7,925 bases of DNA from Bacteroidales bacterium (GTDB lineage: Bacteria > Bacteroidota > Bacteroidia > Bacteroidales > DYOH01), in the NCBI GenBank assembly GCA_030632545.1, contig DAOVUO010000099.1, positions 1-7,925 of the forward strand. The letters run 5' to 3'. Each line of letters opens with the position of its first letter. The stretch's first letter is position 1. The position numbers and the translations under genes were made by a program. This document shows, in pieces, positions 1 through 5,353 of the stretch. The notes under the pieces are model-generated. The model worked only from the letters and a program-made list of their open reading frames with translations. It searched no databases and was not told where the DNA came from.

Positions 1-14
1 AGAAAAACAAGAAG

Positions 15-1805
15 ATGAGTTCACAAAAATATTCAGTAAATCAGCCATTAATTGAAACTTTAGTTACTTGGGTGAAATCAGGAGAAATTGCAATTCCTGA
101 AATTCAAAGACCTTTAGTTTGGAGTTCTAAAAAAGTCAGAGATTTGATGGATAGTTTATACCAAGGATACCCTATTGGATACATTATTGCATGGAAAAAT
201 CCAAATATAAAATTGAAAGATGGTAGCTTATCAGAAGGAAAAAAGATTTTAATCGACGGACAACAAAGAGTTACAGCACTGACAGCAGCACTAATTGGTC
301 AGCAGGTTGTGGATAAAAATTACAAGAAAATTAGGATAAAAATTGCTTTTAACCCTCTTGAAGAAAAATTTGAGACACTTACACCTGCAATAGAAAAAGA
401 TAGAAAGTGGGTTGATGATATTGCGACTGTTTTTAATGGTAATTTATTTGATATTGTAGATAATTATTTAGAACAAAACCCAGATACCGATAAAATCAAA
501 ATTCAAACAGTATTTCAAGATTTGATAAATATACCTAAAAAACAAATTGGTTTAATCGAATTAAGCGGTGATTTAGATATTGAAAAAGTTACCGAAATTT
601 TTATTCGAATTAACAGTCAAGGTGTTGAATTAAGTCAGGCTGATTTTGTGATGTCAAAAATTGCTGCAAATGAAATTTATGGCGGAAATTTGTTAAGAAA
701 AACAATTGATTATTTCAGTCACCTCGCAATTGCACCAGAATTTTACAATCATATCGCAGAAAATGACAAAAATTTTGCTAAAACAGATTATTTTTCAAAG
801 ATAAGTTGGTTAAAAAATGAAAATGATGATTTATATGACCCAACTTATAAAGATGTTTTACGAGTTGCTTTTACATACAAATTTAACAGAGGAAAAATTA
901 GCGACTTAGTTAGTTTGTTGTCTGGTCGTAATTTTATAACAAGGGAATATGAAGAAGAGATTGCATCAAATTCTTACAAAATGCTTATTGAAGGTGTAAC
1001 CGATTTTGTCAATAAAACAAATTTTCTGCGACTTATCATGATTATTAAATCAGCAGGTTTTGTAACAAATAAACTTATTCGTTCTGTCAATGCCTTAAAC
1101 TTTGCATATATTCTTTACTTAAAATTAAGAGAGCAAAAATACAACCCTGCATTAATTGAAAAATATGTAAAAAAATGGTTTATATTATCGTTACTTACAG
1201 GACGATACTCAGCCTCACCCGAAAGTAGATTTGATTTTGACATTAAAAATGTTTCAAATAAAGATTTTGCCGATTACTTAAAAGAAATTGAAGATGCTCA
1301 ATTATCTGATGCGTTTTGGAATGCTGAATTAATACAAAGATTAAATACATCAAGTTCTACAAGTCCAGTTTTCAACGTTTTTTTAGCATCTCAATGCTAT
1401 TTTAACGAAAAGGGTTTTTTATCAAAAGATATTACTGTAAAAAACCTAATAGAACAAAGAGGAGATGTTCATCATATTTTCCCACGTGATATTTTAAAGA
1501 AAAAGGGATTAACAAGAGGGCAATATAATCAAATTGGAAATTATGTTTATACACAAAGTGAAATAAATATAAAAATAGGAAATAAACCAATTGAAAAATA
1601 TTTAACAGAAATTAAAAACCAATGTAACGGTGGAGGCTTAGTATATGGTGGTATTACAGAATTGGAATTACTTAATGATAATTTAAAGCAAAATGCGATA
1701 CCAAAAACAATTTTTGAAATGACAACAGAAAATTATCAAGAGTTTTTGCTTCAGCGCAGACAAAAAATGGCAGAAAAAATGAGATACTATTATGAAATGA
1801 TATAA
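15..1805 (+). CDS. DUF262/DUF1524 protein, GmrSD-type restriction nuclease
   Basis: The 596-residue protein has the layout of single-chain GmrSD type IV restriction enzymes. The N-terminal DUF262 part (ParB/sulfiredoxin-like fold, NTP-dependent in studied members) shows IPEIQRPLVW at 27-36, DGQQRVTAL at 81-89 and FIRINSQG at 196-203. The C-terminal DUF1524 part carries an HNH-type nuclease signature: DVHHIFPRD at 484-492, with Asn509 and Asn518 following. The length fits the fused family and both motif sets are intact, so the gene looks functional. Family members cut modified (for example glucosylated hydroxymethylcytosine) or phosphorothioated phage DNA; the target here is unknown. The ATG at 15 directly precedes the conserved N-terminus, with an AAGAAG stretch just before it. 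No promoter is visible because the window starts 14 bases upstream, so it may be a downstream gene of a larger operon. A DUF1016 nuclease gene follows on the same strand. Confidence 0.88.
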   Translation: MSSQKYSVNQPLIETLVTWVKSGEIAIPEIQRPLVWSSKKVRDLMDSLYQGYPIGYIIAWKNPNIKLKDGSLSEGKKILIDGQQRVTALTAALIGQQVVDKNYKKIRIKIAFNPLEEKFETLTPAIEKDRKWVDDIATVFNGNLFDIVDNYLEQNPDTDKIKIQTVFQDLINIPKKQIGLIELSGDLDIEKVTEIFIRINSQGVELSQADFVMSKIAANEIYGGNLLRKTIDYFSHLAIAPEFYNHIAENDKNFAKTDYFSKISWLKNENDDLYDPTYKDVLRVAFTYKFNRGKISDLVSLLSGRNFITREYEEEIASNSYKMLIEGVTDFVNKTNFLRLIMIIKSAGFVTNKLIRSVNALNFAYILYLKLREQKYNPALIEKYVKKWFILSLLTGRYSASPESRFDFDIKNVSNKDFADYLKEIEDAQLSDAFWNAELIQRLNTSSSTSPVFNVFLASQCYFNEKGFLSKDITVKNLIEQRGDVHHIFPRDILKKKGLTRGQYNQIGNYVYTQSEINIKIGNKPIEKYLTEIKNQCNGGGLVYGGITELELLNDNLKQNAIPKTIFEMTTENYQEFLLQRRQKMAEKMRYYYEMI

Positions 1806-1846
1806 AAGACAATACATTCAATTTGAAATAGTTAATGTAAAATTCT

Positions 1847-1873
1847 AAAAGGTGGGACGGTGTCCCACCTTTT
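1847..1873 (+). terminator. Perfect 12-bp hairpin between the two nuclease genes
   Basis: The arms 1847-1858 (AAAAGGTGGGAC) and 1862-1873 (GTCCCACCTTTT) pair perfectly around the loop GGT, followed by one more T. With A residues before and T residues after, it has the form of a (bidirectional) intrinsic terminator for the DUF262 gene, or of an attenuator ahead of the DUF1016 gene. It ends only 14 bases before the ATG at 1888, so the next gene must either be read through it or start from a promoter upstream that I could not identify. The same palindrome recurs at 2173-2203, so a mobile or regulatory palindrome is also possible. The structure is certain; the function is inferred. Confidence 0.6.
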
Positions 1874-1887
1874 TCAAAAAGAACGGA

Positions 1888-2898
1888 ATGAAAGACATTT
1901 TTGATAATCGAAAATATAAAAAGTTGCTTGATAATATTGGCGAAACCTTTCTTTCAGCTAGAAAGCGTGCTTTTACAGCAGTTAATACTGAATTAACAAT
2001 AGGAAATTGGCAAACAGGGAAATATATTGTAGAATATGAACAAGACGGAAAAATTAAAGCTGAATACGGGAAGAAACTAATTTTACGACTGTCCAGAGAT
2101 TTAAGTTTGCAATACGGAAAAGGTTTTAATAAGAGTAATCTGGTGTATATGAGATTATTTTATGTGAAATATTCAAAAGGTGTGACAACGTCCCACCTTT
2201 TGAGTTGGTCTCATTATTACGAACTTTTGAAAATTAGTGATGATATTGAAAGAGATTTTTACGAACAACAAATAATAATTGAAAATTGGGGAGTTCGAGA
2301 ATTGCGAAGACAAAAAAGAACAGCATTATTTCAACGAATTGCAGTCAGTAAAGATAAAAAACAGATTTTAGAATTATCAAAGAAAGGGCATTTACCAAAA
2401 AATGAAACAGATATTGGGAAAAATCCTTTTGTCTTTGAATTTTTAGGCGTACCTGAGAATAATACATACACAGAAACAGAACTAGAAAAGAAATTAATAA
2501 ATAATTTGCAGCAATTTCTACTGGAATTAGGAAAAGGATTTGCATTTGTTGGCAGACAATACAGAATAATGCTCGCAAATAAACATTTTTACGTAGATTT
2601 AGTCTTTTATCATTACATTCTTGATTGTTTCGTTTTGATTGATTTGAAAGTAAATGAAGTTGAGCATAAAGACGTTGGACAAATGATAACTTATCTAAAC
2701 TTTTTCAATGCCGAAGTTAAGAAAGAAACAGATAAAGAAACAATTGGAATAATTTTAACATCAGGAAAAGATGACGTTTTTGTTGAATATGCAACTGAAA
2801 CGGTAACAAATAAATTGGCGGTTTCTGAATACACTTTGTATTTACCTGATAAAAAATCATTAAAACAAAAAGTGAGAGAAATACTTGATAATGAATAA
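1888..2898 (+). CDS. DUF1016 (YhcG-like) PD-(D/E)xK nuclease
   Basis: The product has 336 residues from the ATG at 1888 and is recognisably the two-domain DUF1016 family. The N-terminal domain (about 10-165) contains the family hallmark LSWSHYYELL near 105-114, and then NWGVRELRRQ. The C-terminal PD-(D/E)xK domain contains KGFAFVGRQYRI, FYVDLVFY with the likely catalytic Asp237, IDLK with Asp252 and Lys254, and a later VGQM. All the expected nuclease residues are present. An in-frame GTG at 1852 would add 12 residues, but those codons lie inside the hairpin at 1847-1873 and resemble no family N-terminus, so I prefer 1888. Family members often sit beside restriction-modification or other defence genes, as here. 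The substrate and physiological role are unknown. A palindrome lies within the coding sequence at 2173-2203. No promoter of its own was found. Confidence 0.85.
   Translation: MKDIFDNRKYKKLLDNIGETFLSARKRAFTAVNTELTIGNWQTGKYIVEYEQDGKIKAEYGKKLILRLSRDLSLQYGKGFNKSNLVYMRLFYVKYSKGVTTSHLLSWSHYYELLKISDDIERDFYEQQIIIENWGVRELRRQKRTALFQRIAVSKDKKQILELSKKGHLPKNETDIGKNPFVFEFLGVPENNTYTETELEKKLINNLQQFLLELGKGFAFVGRQYRIMLANKHFYVDLVFYHYILDCFVLIDLKVNEVEHKDVGQMITYLNFFNAEVKKETDKETIGIILTSGKDDVFVEYATETVTNKLAVSEYTLYLPDKKSLKQKVREILDNE
2173..2203. repeat. Palindrome inside the DUF1016 gene, near copy of 1847-1873
   Basis: The arms 2173-2186 and 2190-2203 are 14 bases each with one mismatch around the loop AAC. Over 27 bases it matches the upstream hairpin at 23 positions, the differences being one arm base and the three loop bases. 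It encodes SKGVTTSHLLS immediately before the conserved WSHY motif, so the reading frame is kept. Part of the similarity could be chance plus coding constraint, but two matching palindromes 326 bases apart are unlikely to be accidental. Confidence 0.7.
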
Positions 2899-2924
2899 AC
2901 TAAAACACTAACATTGGTTTGGTC

Positions 2925-2993
2925 GTAATTGATATTTTTGTAGCTTGCTTCATTCGCTTCGCTCATTTCGTAAGCTACAAAAACACCAATTAC
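2925..2993. repeat. Large imperfect inverted repeat after the DUF1016 gene
   Basis: The arms 2925-2946 and 2972-2993 are 22 bases each, with two mismatches, around a 25-base loop that is CG-rich for this window (contains CATTCGCTTCGCTCATTTCG). No T tract follows, so it is a poor intrinsic terminator. It could be a palindromic intergenic repeat, a structured 3' UTR, or the stem of a recombination site such as an integron attC-like element. The last idea rests only on a TAAC at 2909-2912 and a CGTTGTT at 3007-3013 flanking the stem, and neither is a full consensus. Confidence 0.7.
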
Positions 2994-3220
2994 ACAAGCA
3001 CATTTTCGTTGTTGCGACAAGAAGTCTTATAATTGACTATTAAACTGAGACGAGAATTGGATTCACGTAAAGTTTCTTATTTAAGCTCATGTTCCCCCAT
3101 TAGTAGCTTATCACAGTAAACTGTGTATAACAACGCAAAACTTTACCACTTGAAAAACCAAAGAAAATTAGAAAGCAAACAGCATTAATTTCTCAACAAA
3201 GTAGAGTAATTTTAGAAAGT
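2994..3220. other. Non-coding stretch with short inverted repeats
   Basis: I see no credible gene here. It contains three inverted pairs: CGTTGTT at 3007-3013 with AACAACG at 3129-3135; GTAAAGTTT at 3067-3075 with AAACTTTAC at 3138-3146; and a compact CACAGT-AA-ACTGTG at 3112-3125 that could be an operator-like site. The nested order of the first two pairs suggests that 3007-3146 could fold as one unit. No function can be assigned from the sequence. Confidence 0.45.
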
Positions 3221-3270
3221 AAAATAACGAAAAAGAAGGCTTACTTTTTCTCGCTTTATTTTGTTTTTTT
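3221..3270 (+). terminator. Terminator-like hairpin, + strand
   Basis: AAAATAACGAAAAAG at 3221-3235 pairs with 3244-3262, leaving two 2-base bulges on the right arm and an 8-base loop. GTTTTTTT follows at 3263-3270. This would stop transcription coming from the nuclease genes just before the convergent tRNA-Ser unit. The stem is AT-rich and bulged, so it is weaker than the other terminators in the window. Confidence 0.4.
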
Positions 3271-3277
3271 GCCGCAT

Positions 3278-3311
3278 AAAAAAAATCCCGTAAGTCTTGA
3301 CTTACAGGATT
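3278..3311 (-). terminator. Intrinsic terminator of tRNA-Ser
   Basis: The arms 3284-3295 and 3300-3311 form a 12-bp stem with loop CTTG (CAAG in the minus-strand transcript). The single non-Watson-Crick position is a U-G wobble in the minus-strand transcript but a C-A mismatch in the plus-strand one, which orients it to the minus strand. A run of eight T in the minus-strand sense (3285-3278) follows. It starts 25 bases past the tRNA 3' end. Confidence 0.85.
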
Positions 3312-3336
3312 TTGCTTTGTTCACTAATTTCACTTG

Positions 3337-3421
3337 CGGAGAAAGAGGGATTCGAACCCCCGGAAGTTTGACCTTCAACGGTTTTCAAGACCGCCGCATT
3401 CGACCACTCTGCCATCTCTCC
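3337..3421 (-). tRNA. tRNA-Ser (anticodon UGA)
   Basis: The minus strand gives an 85-base class II tRNA without encoded CCA (CAA follows the discriminator G). The acceptor stem GGAGAGA pairs with TTTCTCC, including one G-T pair. The anticodon loop is CTTGAAA with anticodon TGA (complement of 3385-3387), reading UCA and related serine codons. A long variable arm (GAAG/CTTC stem) and the T-loop GGTTCGAATCC are present. A good Bacteroidetes promoter precedes it and an intrinsic terminator follows. The plus strand of the same bases is open and encodes a spurious peptide containing ERGIRTPGSLTFNGFQ, an artefact of antisense tRNA-Ser genes. Confidence 0.97.
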
Positions 3422-3428
3422 AGAGGCG

Positions 3429-3459
3429 CAAAATTACAACAAAAATTAATTCCGCAAAA
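3429..3459 (-). promoter_or_regulatory. Promoter of tRNA-Ser
   Basis: On the minus strand, TAATTTTG (3436-3429) is an exact TAnnTTTG -7 box and TTTTG (3459-3455) serves as the -33 box, with 18 bases between them. The -7 box ends 7 bases before the tRNA 5' end, which fits a very short leader. Confidence 0.8.
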
Positions 3460-3487
3460 TTTTTTTAATAAAAAAATAAAAAAATTT
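3457..3487 (-). terminator. AT-only hairpin, possible terminator of the 3494-3844 gene
   Basis: AAATTTTTTT at 3457-3466 and AAAAAAATTT at 3478-3487 are perfect complements around an 11-base AT loop, 7 bases past the stop codon of the minus-strand gene. An all-AT stem is weak, so it may simply be low-complexity sequence. It overlaps the -33 box of the tRNA-Ser promoter. Confidence 0.3.
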
Positions 3488-3493
3488 CAAGCA

Positions 3494-3844
3494 TTAAATT
3501 GAACGCTCACTATCCCACCATCTTATAATGTCATCAACTGGTTCGTCGGGTGCATTATGAAAATATGGGATATTATATTTAAGTGCTAATTCATCACCTA
3601 AATCACGAGCATCCTCAACTTCCTTCCAAGGAGGTACATCTCGTATATAAATTCGCATATCACCACCAAATCCCTGAAAAAAATGCAAGGGGATTTCGCT
3701 AAACTTAGGATGATGAGCCGAAGGTTCACCAATTATTGCAGAAACTAATACTCCCCAACCCTTATTTTTAACCCATGTAGCCTCGAATGCGAGTACATTT
3801 GAAGCAATTGCTTCTACTTTTTGAAATACTTCACTGATTTCCAT
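3494..3844 (-). CDS. Small soluble protein of unknown function (116 aa)
   Basis: I do not recognise this family. The 116-residue product is predicted soluble, Trp-rich and acidic towards the end. Visible features are an amphipathic N-terminus (about 1-22), GWGVLVSAIIGEPSAHHP at 29-46, LHFFQGFGGDMRIYIRDVPPW at 53-73, an acidic stretch EVEDARDLGDELALKY at 75-90 and IIRWWDSE at 106-113. A longer frame from a TTG at 3934 would add 30 residues that look like a membrane segment. However, a promoter match (3865-3898) lies inside that extension and places the transcript start just before the ATG at 3844, so I chose the shorter form. The composition (balanced, with charged and aromatic residues) supports real coding. 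It is divergent from the HU gene and followed by tRNA-Ser on the same strand, each unit having its own promoter. Confidence 0.72.
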   Translation of the reverse strand: MEISEVFQKVEAIASNVLAFEATWVKNKGWGVLVSAIIGEPSAHHPKFSEIPLHFFQGFGGDMRIYIRDVPPWKEVEDARDLGDELALKYNIPYFHNAPDEPVDDIIRWWDSERSI

Positions 3845-3864
3845 ATCATTATACTTATGAAAGT

Positions 3865-3898
3865 CTAAGATACAACAAAAAAAATAAACCGCAAAAAA
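3865..3898 (-). promoter_or_regulatory. Promoter of the 116-aa gene
   Basis: On the minus strand, TATCTTAG (3872-3865) matches TAnnTTTG at all but one defined position. A T-rich -33 box ending in TTTG (3898-3892) lies 19 bases upstream. The predicted transcript would have a leader of roughly 15 bases before the ATG at 3844. It shares TTTTGCGG and TTGTTGTA blocks with the tRNA-Ser promoter. Confidence 0.55.
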
Positions 3899-3980
3899 CA
3901 ACAATAGCCGATAATTCTTTTTAGTTTTTGTCAATCAATAAGTTATGTTGAAAAAAAAAATAAAAAAAATGCTTATGGAA

Positions 3981-4011
3981 TTTGCAAAAGTCCATAAATA
4001 CCCTATATTTG
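3981..4011 (+). promoter_or_regulatory. Promoter of the HU gene
   Basis: TTTG at 3981-3984 and TATATTTG at 4004-4011 are separated by exactly 19 bases, which is the Bacteroidetes sigma-factor consensus in full. Transcription would start near 4016-4018 and give a leader of about 32 bases. The leader has no Shine-Dalgarno sequence, as is usual for highly expressed genes in this phylum. Confidence 0.88.
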
Positions 4012-4048
4012 CAGGAAACATAGTAGTTAACCTAAAATTGTTTACATT

Positions 4049-4321
4049 ATGAACAAAGCTCAATTAATTGACAGTATGGCTGATAAAGCCGGTTTATCTA
4101 AAGCTGATGCTAAAAAAGCATTAGACGCATTTATGCAATCTACCAGCGATGCCCTTAAAGGTGGCGATCGTGTTGCATTAGTTGGATTTGGATCTTTCTC
4201 TGTTGCAAAAAGAAGTGAAAGAATTGGAAGAAATCCTCAAACAGGAAAAGAAATTAAAATCGCTGCAAAAAATGTAGTAAAATTTAAGCCAGGGAGTGAT
4301 TTAGCTGACTCGGTAAACTAA
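4049..4321 (+). CDS. hup: HU-family nucleoid DNA-binding protein
   Basis: The 90-residue protein has the standard HU length. Its helical N-terminal dimerisation half (MNKAQLIDSMADKAGLSK onward) is followed by VALVGFGSFSV at 42-52 and the DNA-binding arm with RIGRNPQTGKEIKI at 58-71. The arm includes the intercalating Pro63, and the protein ends in KNVVKFKPG plus a short tail. HU dimers bend and compact DNA with little sequence preference. The gene is monocistronic: a consensus promoter lies 37 bases upstream and a strong terminator starts 19 bases downstream. It could be called hupB or bare HU; IHF is less likely given the sequence. Nothing about it is unusual. Confidence 0.96.
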   Translation: MNKAQLIDSMADKAGLSKADAKKALDAFMQSTSDALKGGDRVALVGFGSFSVAKRSERIGRNPQTGKEIKIAAKNVVKFKPGSDLADSVN

Positions 4322-4340
4322 AGAAATTTCTTTTATCAAG

Positions 4341-4371
4341 ATTGGGAGTACCTTGTACTCCCAATTTTTTT
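4341..4371 (+). terminator. Intrinsic terminator of the HU gene
   Basis: ATTGGGAGTA (4341-4350) pairs perfectly with TACTCCCAAT (4356-4365) around CCTTG, and T runs from 4365 to 4371. This is a strong classic terminator 19 bases after the stop codon. Confidence 0.93.
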
Positions 4372-4651
4372 GCCTTAATATTCCAAATTACAACAATAGC
4401 AGTTTCAAATAGTTAGGAGCAGACTGTTAAATTCTGTAAAAACTGCATTTAATAATTACATAAAAGACTTATAATCAACAAACCTATTAAAGAAAGAGAC
4501 TTTTGCAAAATTCTAGTTATTGTTTACTCCCAACTAAATTGAGAAACAATAAAATAAACATAGAAGCATGCCCCAAACAAGGGGGAACTATTGTAACCAT
4601 CAAACCTCAAAATACCCGATAAATTCTCCAATTTTTTTACTCAATTTAATA
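4372..4651. other. Intergenic region between HU and trmH
   Basis: These 280 bases hold no gene I can support. Weak structures are present: GCAGTTT (4399-4405) with AAACTGC (4440-4446); ATTGTTT-A-CTC (4519-4529) with GAGAAACAAT (4541-4550); and CCCC (4571-4574) with GGGG (4581-4584), which stands out in this AT-rich stretch. An open frame from an ATG at 4568 into trmH is not convincing coding sequence. A small RNA cannot be excluded, but no promoter or terminator pair supports one. Confidence 0.5.
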
Positions 4652-4659
4652 TATATTTG
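4652..4659 (+). promoter_or_regulatory. -7 box of the trmH operon promoter
   Basis: TATATTTG matches TAnnTTTG exactly and is identical to the HU -7 box. It ends only 4 bases before the ATG at 4664, so transcription probably starts at or next to the start codon and the mRNA would be leaderless. The -33 position holds only T-rich sequence without a clear TTTG. Confidence 0.65.
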
Positions 4660-4663
4660 CCAA

Positions 4664-5353
4664 ATGGAGGAAAAATTAAAACTTATAGAATTTTTAAAAG
4701 AGTTTGTAACACCACATAAAATTGACATTTTCGACAGTATTGTTCTTAATAGAACAAGGTATATTACTGTACTACTTGAAGATATTTATCAATCGCAAAA
4801 TGCTAGTGCAGTTCTAAGAACAGCAGATTGTTTTGGCATGCAAGATGTTCATATCATAGAAAATAAAAACCAATACAAAATAAACCCCGATGTAGCACTT
4901 GGTTCATACCAATGGCTTACACTACACAAATACAGCAAGAAAAAGAACAACACTTTGGAGGCCATAAAAAATCTAAAAAAACAAGGATATAGAATTGTAG
5001 CTACCACGCCTCATATAAACGATACTAATCTGCAAGATTTTGATTTAACTAAAGGGAAAACAGCAATTTTATTAGGGTCAGAACTTAAAGGTCTTTCACA
5101 AGAAGCACTTAATAATGCTGATGAATACCTGAAAATACCAATGTATGGATTTACAGAAAGTTTCAATATCTCTGTTTCGGCCTCTATTATACTTCACCAC
5201 TTGAGCTTGCAGCTTCATCAAAGTAAAATAAACTGGCAACTATCTGATAACGAGAAAGCAGATATTCAAATTAATTGGCTCAAAAAAAGCATAAAAAAAT
5301 CAAGCTTATTAGTAAATAAGTTCTACGAAAATCAGCAAAAAACAAAATTATAA
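4664..5353 (+). CDS. trmH: tRNA (guanosine(18)-2'-O)-methyltransferase TrmH
   Basis: The 229-residue SpoU/TrmH-family methyltransferase transfers a methyl group from S-adenosylmethionine to the ribose of G18 in the tRNA D-loop. The three SPOUT motifs are complete. Motif 1 is NASAVLRTADCFG at 46-58 with catalytic Arg52. Motif 2 is ILLGSELKGLS at 135-145. Motif 3 is IPMYGFTESFNISVSASI at 158-175 with Asn168. These motifs form the trefoil-knot cofactor site. The length equals that of E. coli TrmH. An ATG at 4568 would add 32 residues, but that stretch reads like translated promoter (IFLLNLIYICQ) and covers the -7 box at 4652-4659, so I start at 4664. It is the first gene of an operon; its stop codon overlaps the aminotransferase start by one base (TAATG). 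A related SpoU enzyme acting on another RNA is possible but less likely. Confidence 0.87.
   Translation: MEEKLKLIEFLKEFVTPHKIDIFDSIVLNRTRYITVLLEDIYQSQNASAVLRTADCFGMQDVHIIENKNQYKINPDVALGSYQWLTLHKYSKKKNNTLEAIKNLKKQGYRIVATTPHINDTNLQDFDLTKGKTAILLGSELKGLSQEALNNADEYLKIPMYGFTESFNISVSASIILHHLSLQLHQSKINWQLSDNEKADIQINWLKKSIKKSSLLVNKFYENQQKTKL

Noticed and set aside
1852..1887. GTG start for the DUF1016 protein
   Set aside because: Its 12 extra codons are the hairpin arms and spacer, unlike any DUF1016 N-terminus; the ATG at 1888 precedes the recognisable domain.
2345..2578. Minus-strand open frame inside the DUF1016 gene
   Set aside because: It lies wholly antisense to a well-supported conserved coding region and its product has no recognisable features.
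2925..2993. Reading the large inverted repeat as the terminator of the nuclease genes
   Set aside because: No T tract follows the right arm and the loop is 25 bases long.
2691..3020. Minus-strand open frame across the end of the DUF1016 gene
   Set aside because: It is mostly antisense to the nuclease domain and its first part crosses the inverted repeat at 2925-2993.
3269..3502. 77-residue open frame on the + strand
   Set aside because: It is the antisense reading of the tRNA-Ser gene (ERGIRTPGSLTFNGFQ is the typical artefact peptide) and also covers its terminator.
3845..3934. 30-residue hydrophobic N-terminal extension of the 116-aa protein from a TTG
   Set aside because: The start is a rare TTG and a promoter match lies inside the extension; the apparent membrane segment comes from T-rich promoter DNA.
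4568..4663. 32-residue N-terminal extension of TrmH from ATG 4568
   Set aside because: It covers the TATATTTG -7 box, reads as translated AT-rich promoter and would make the protein longer than the family norm.
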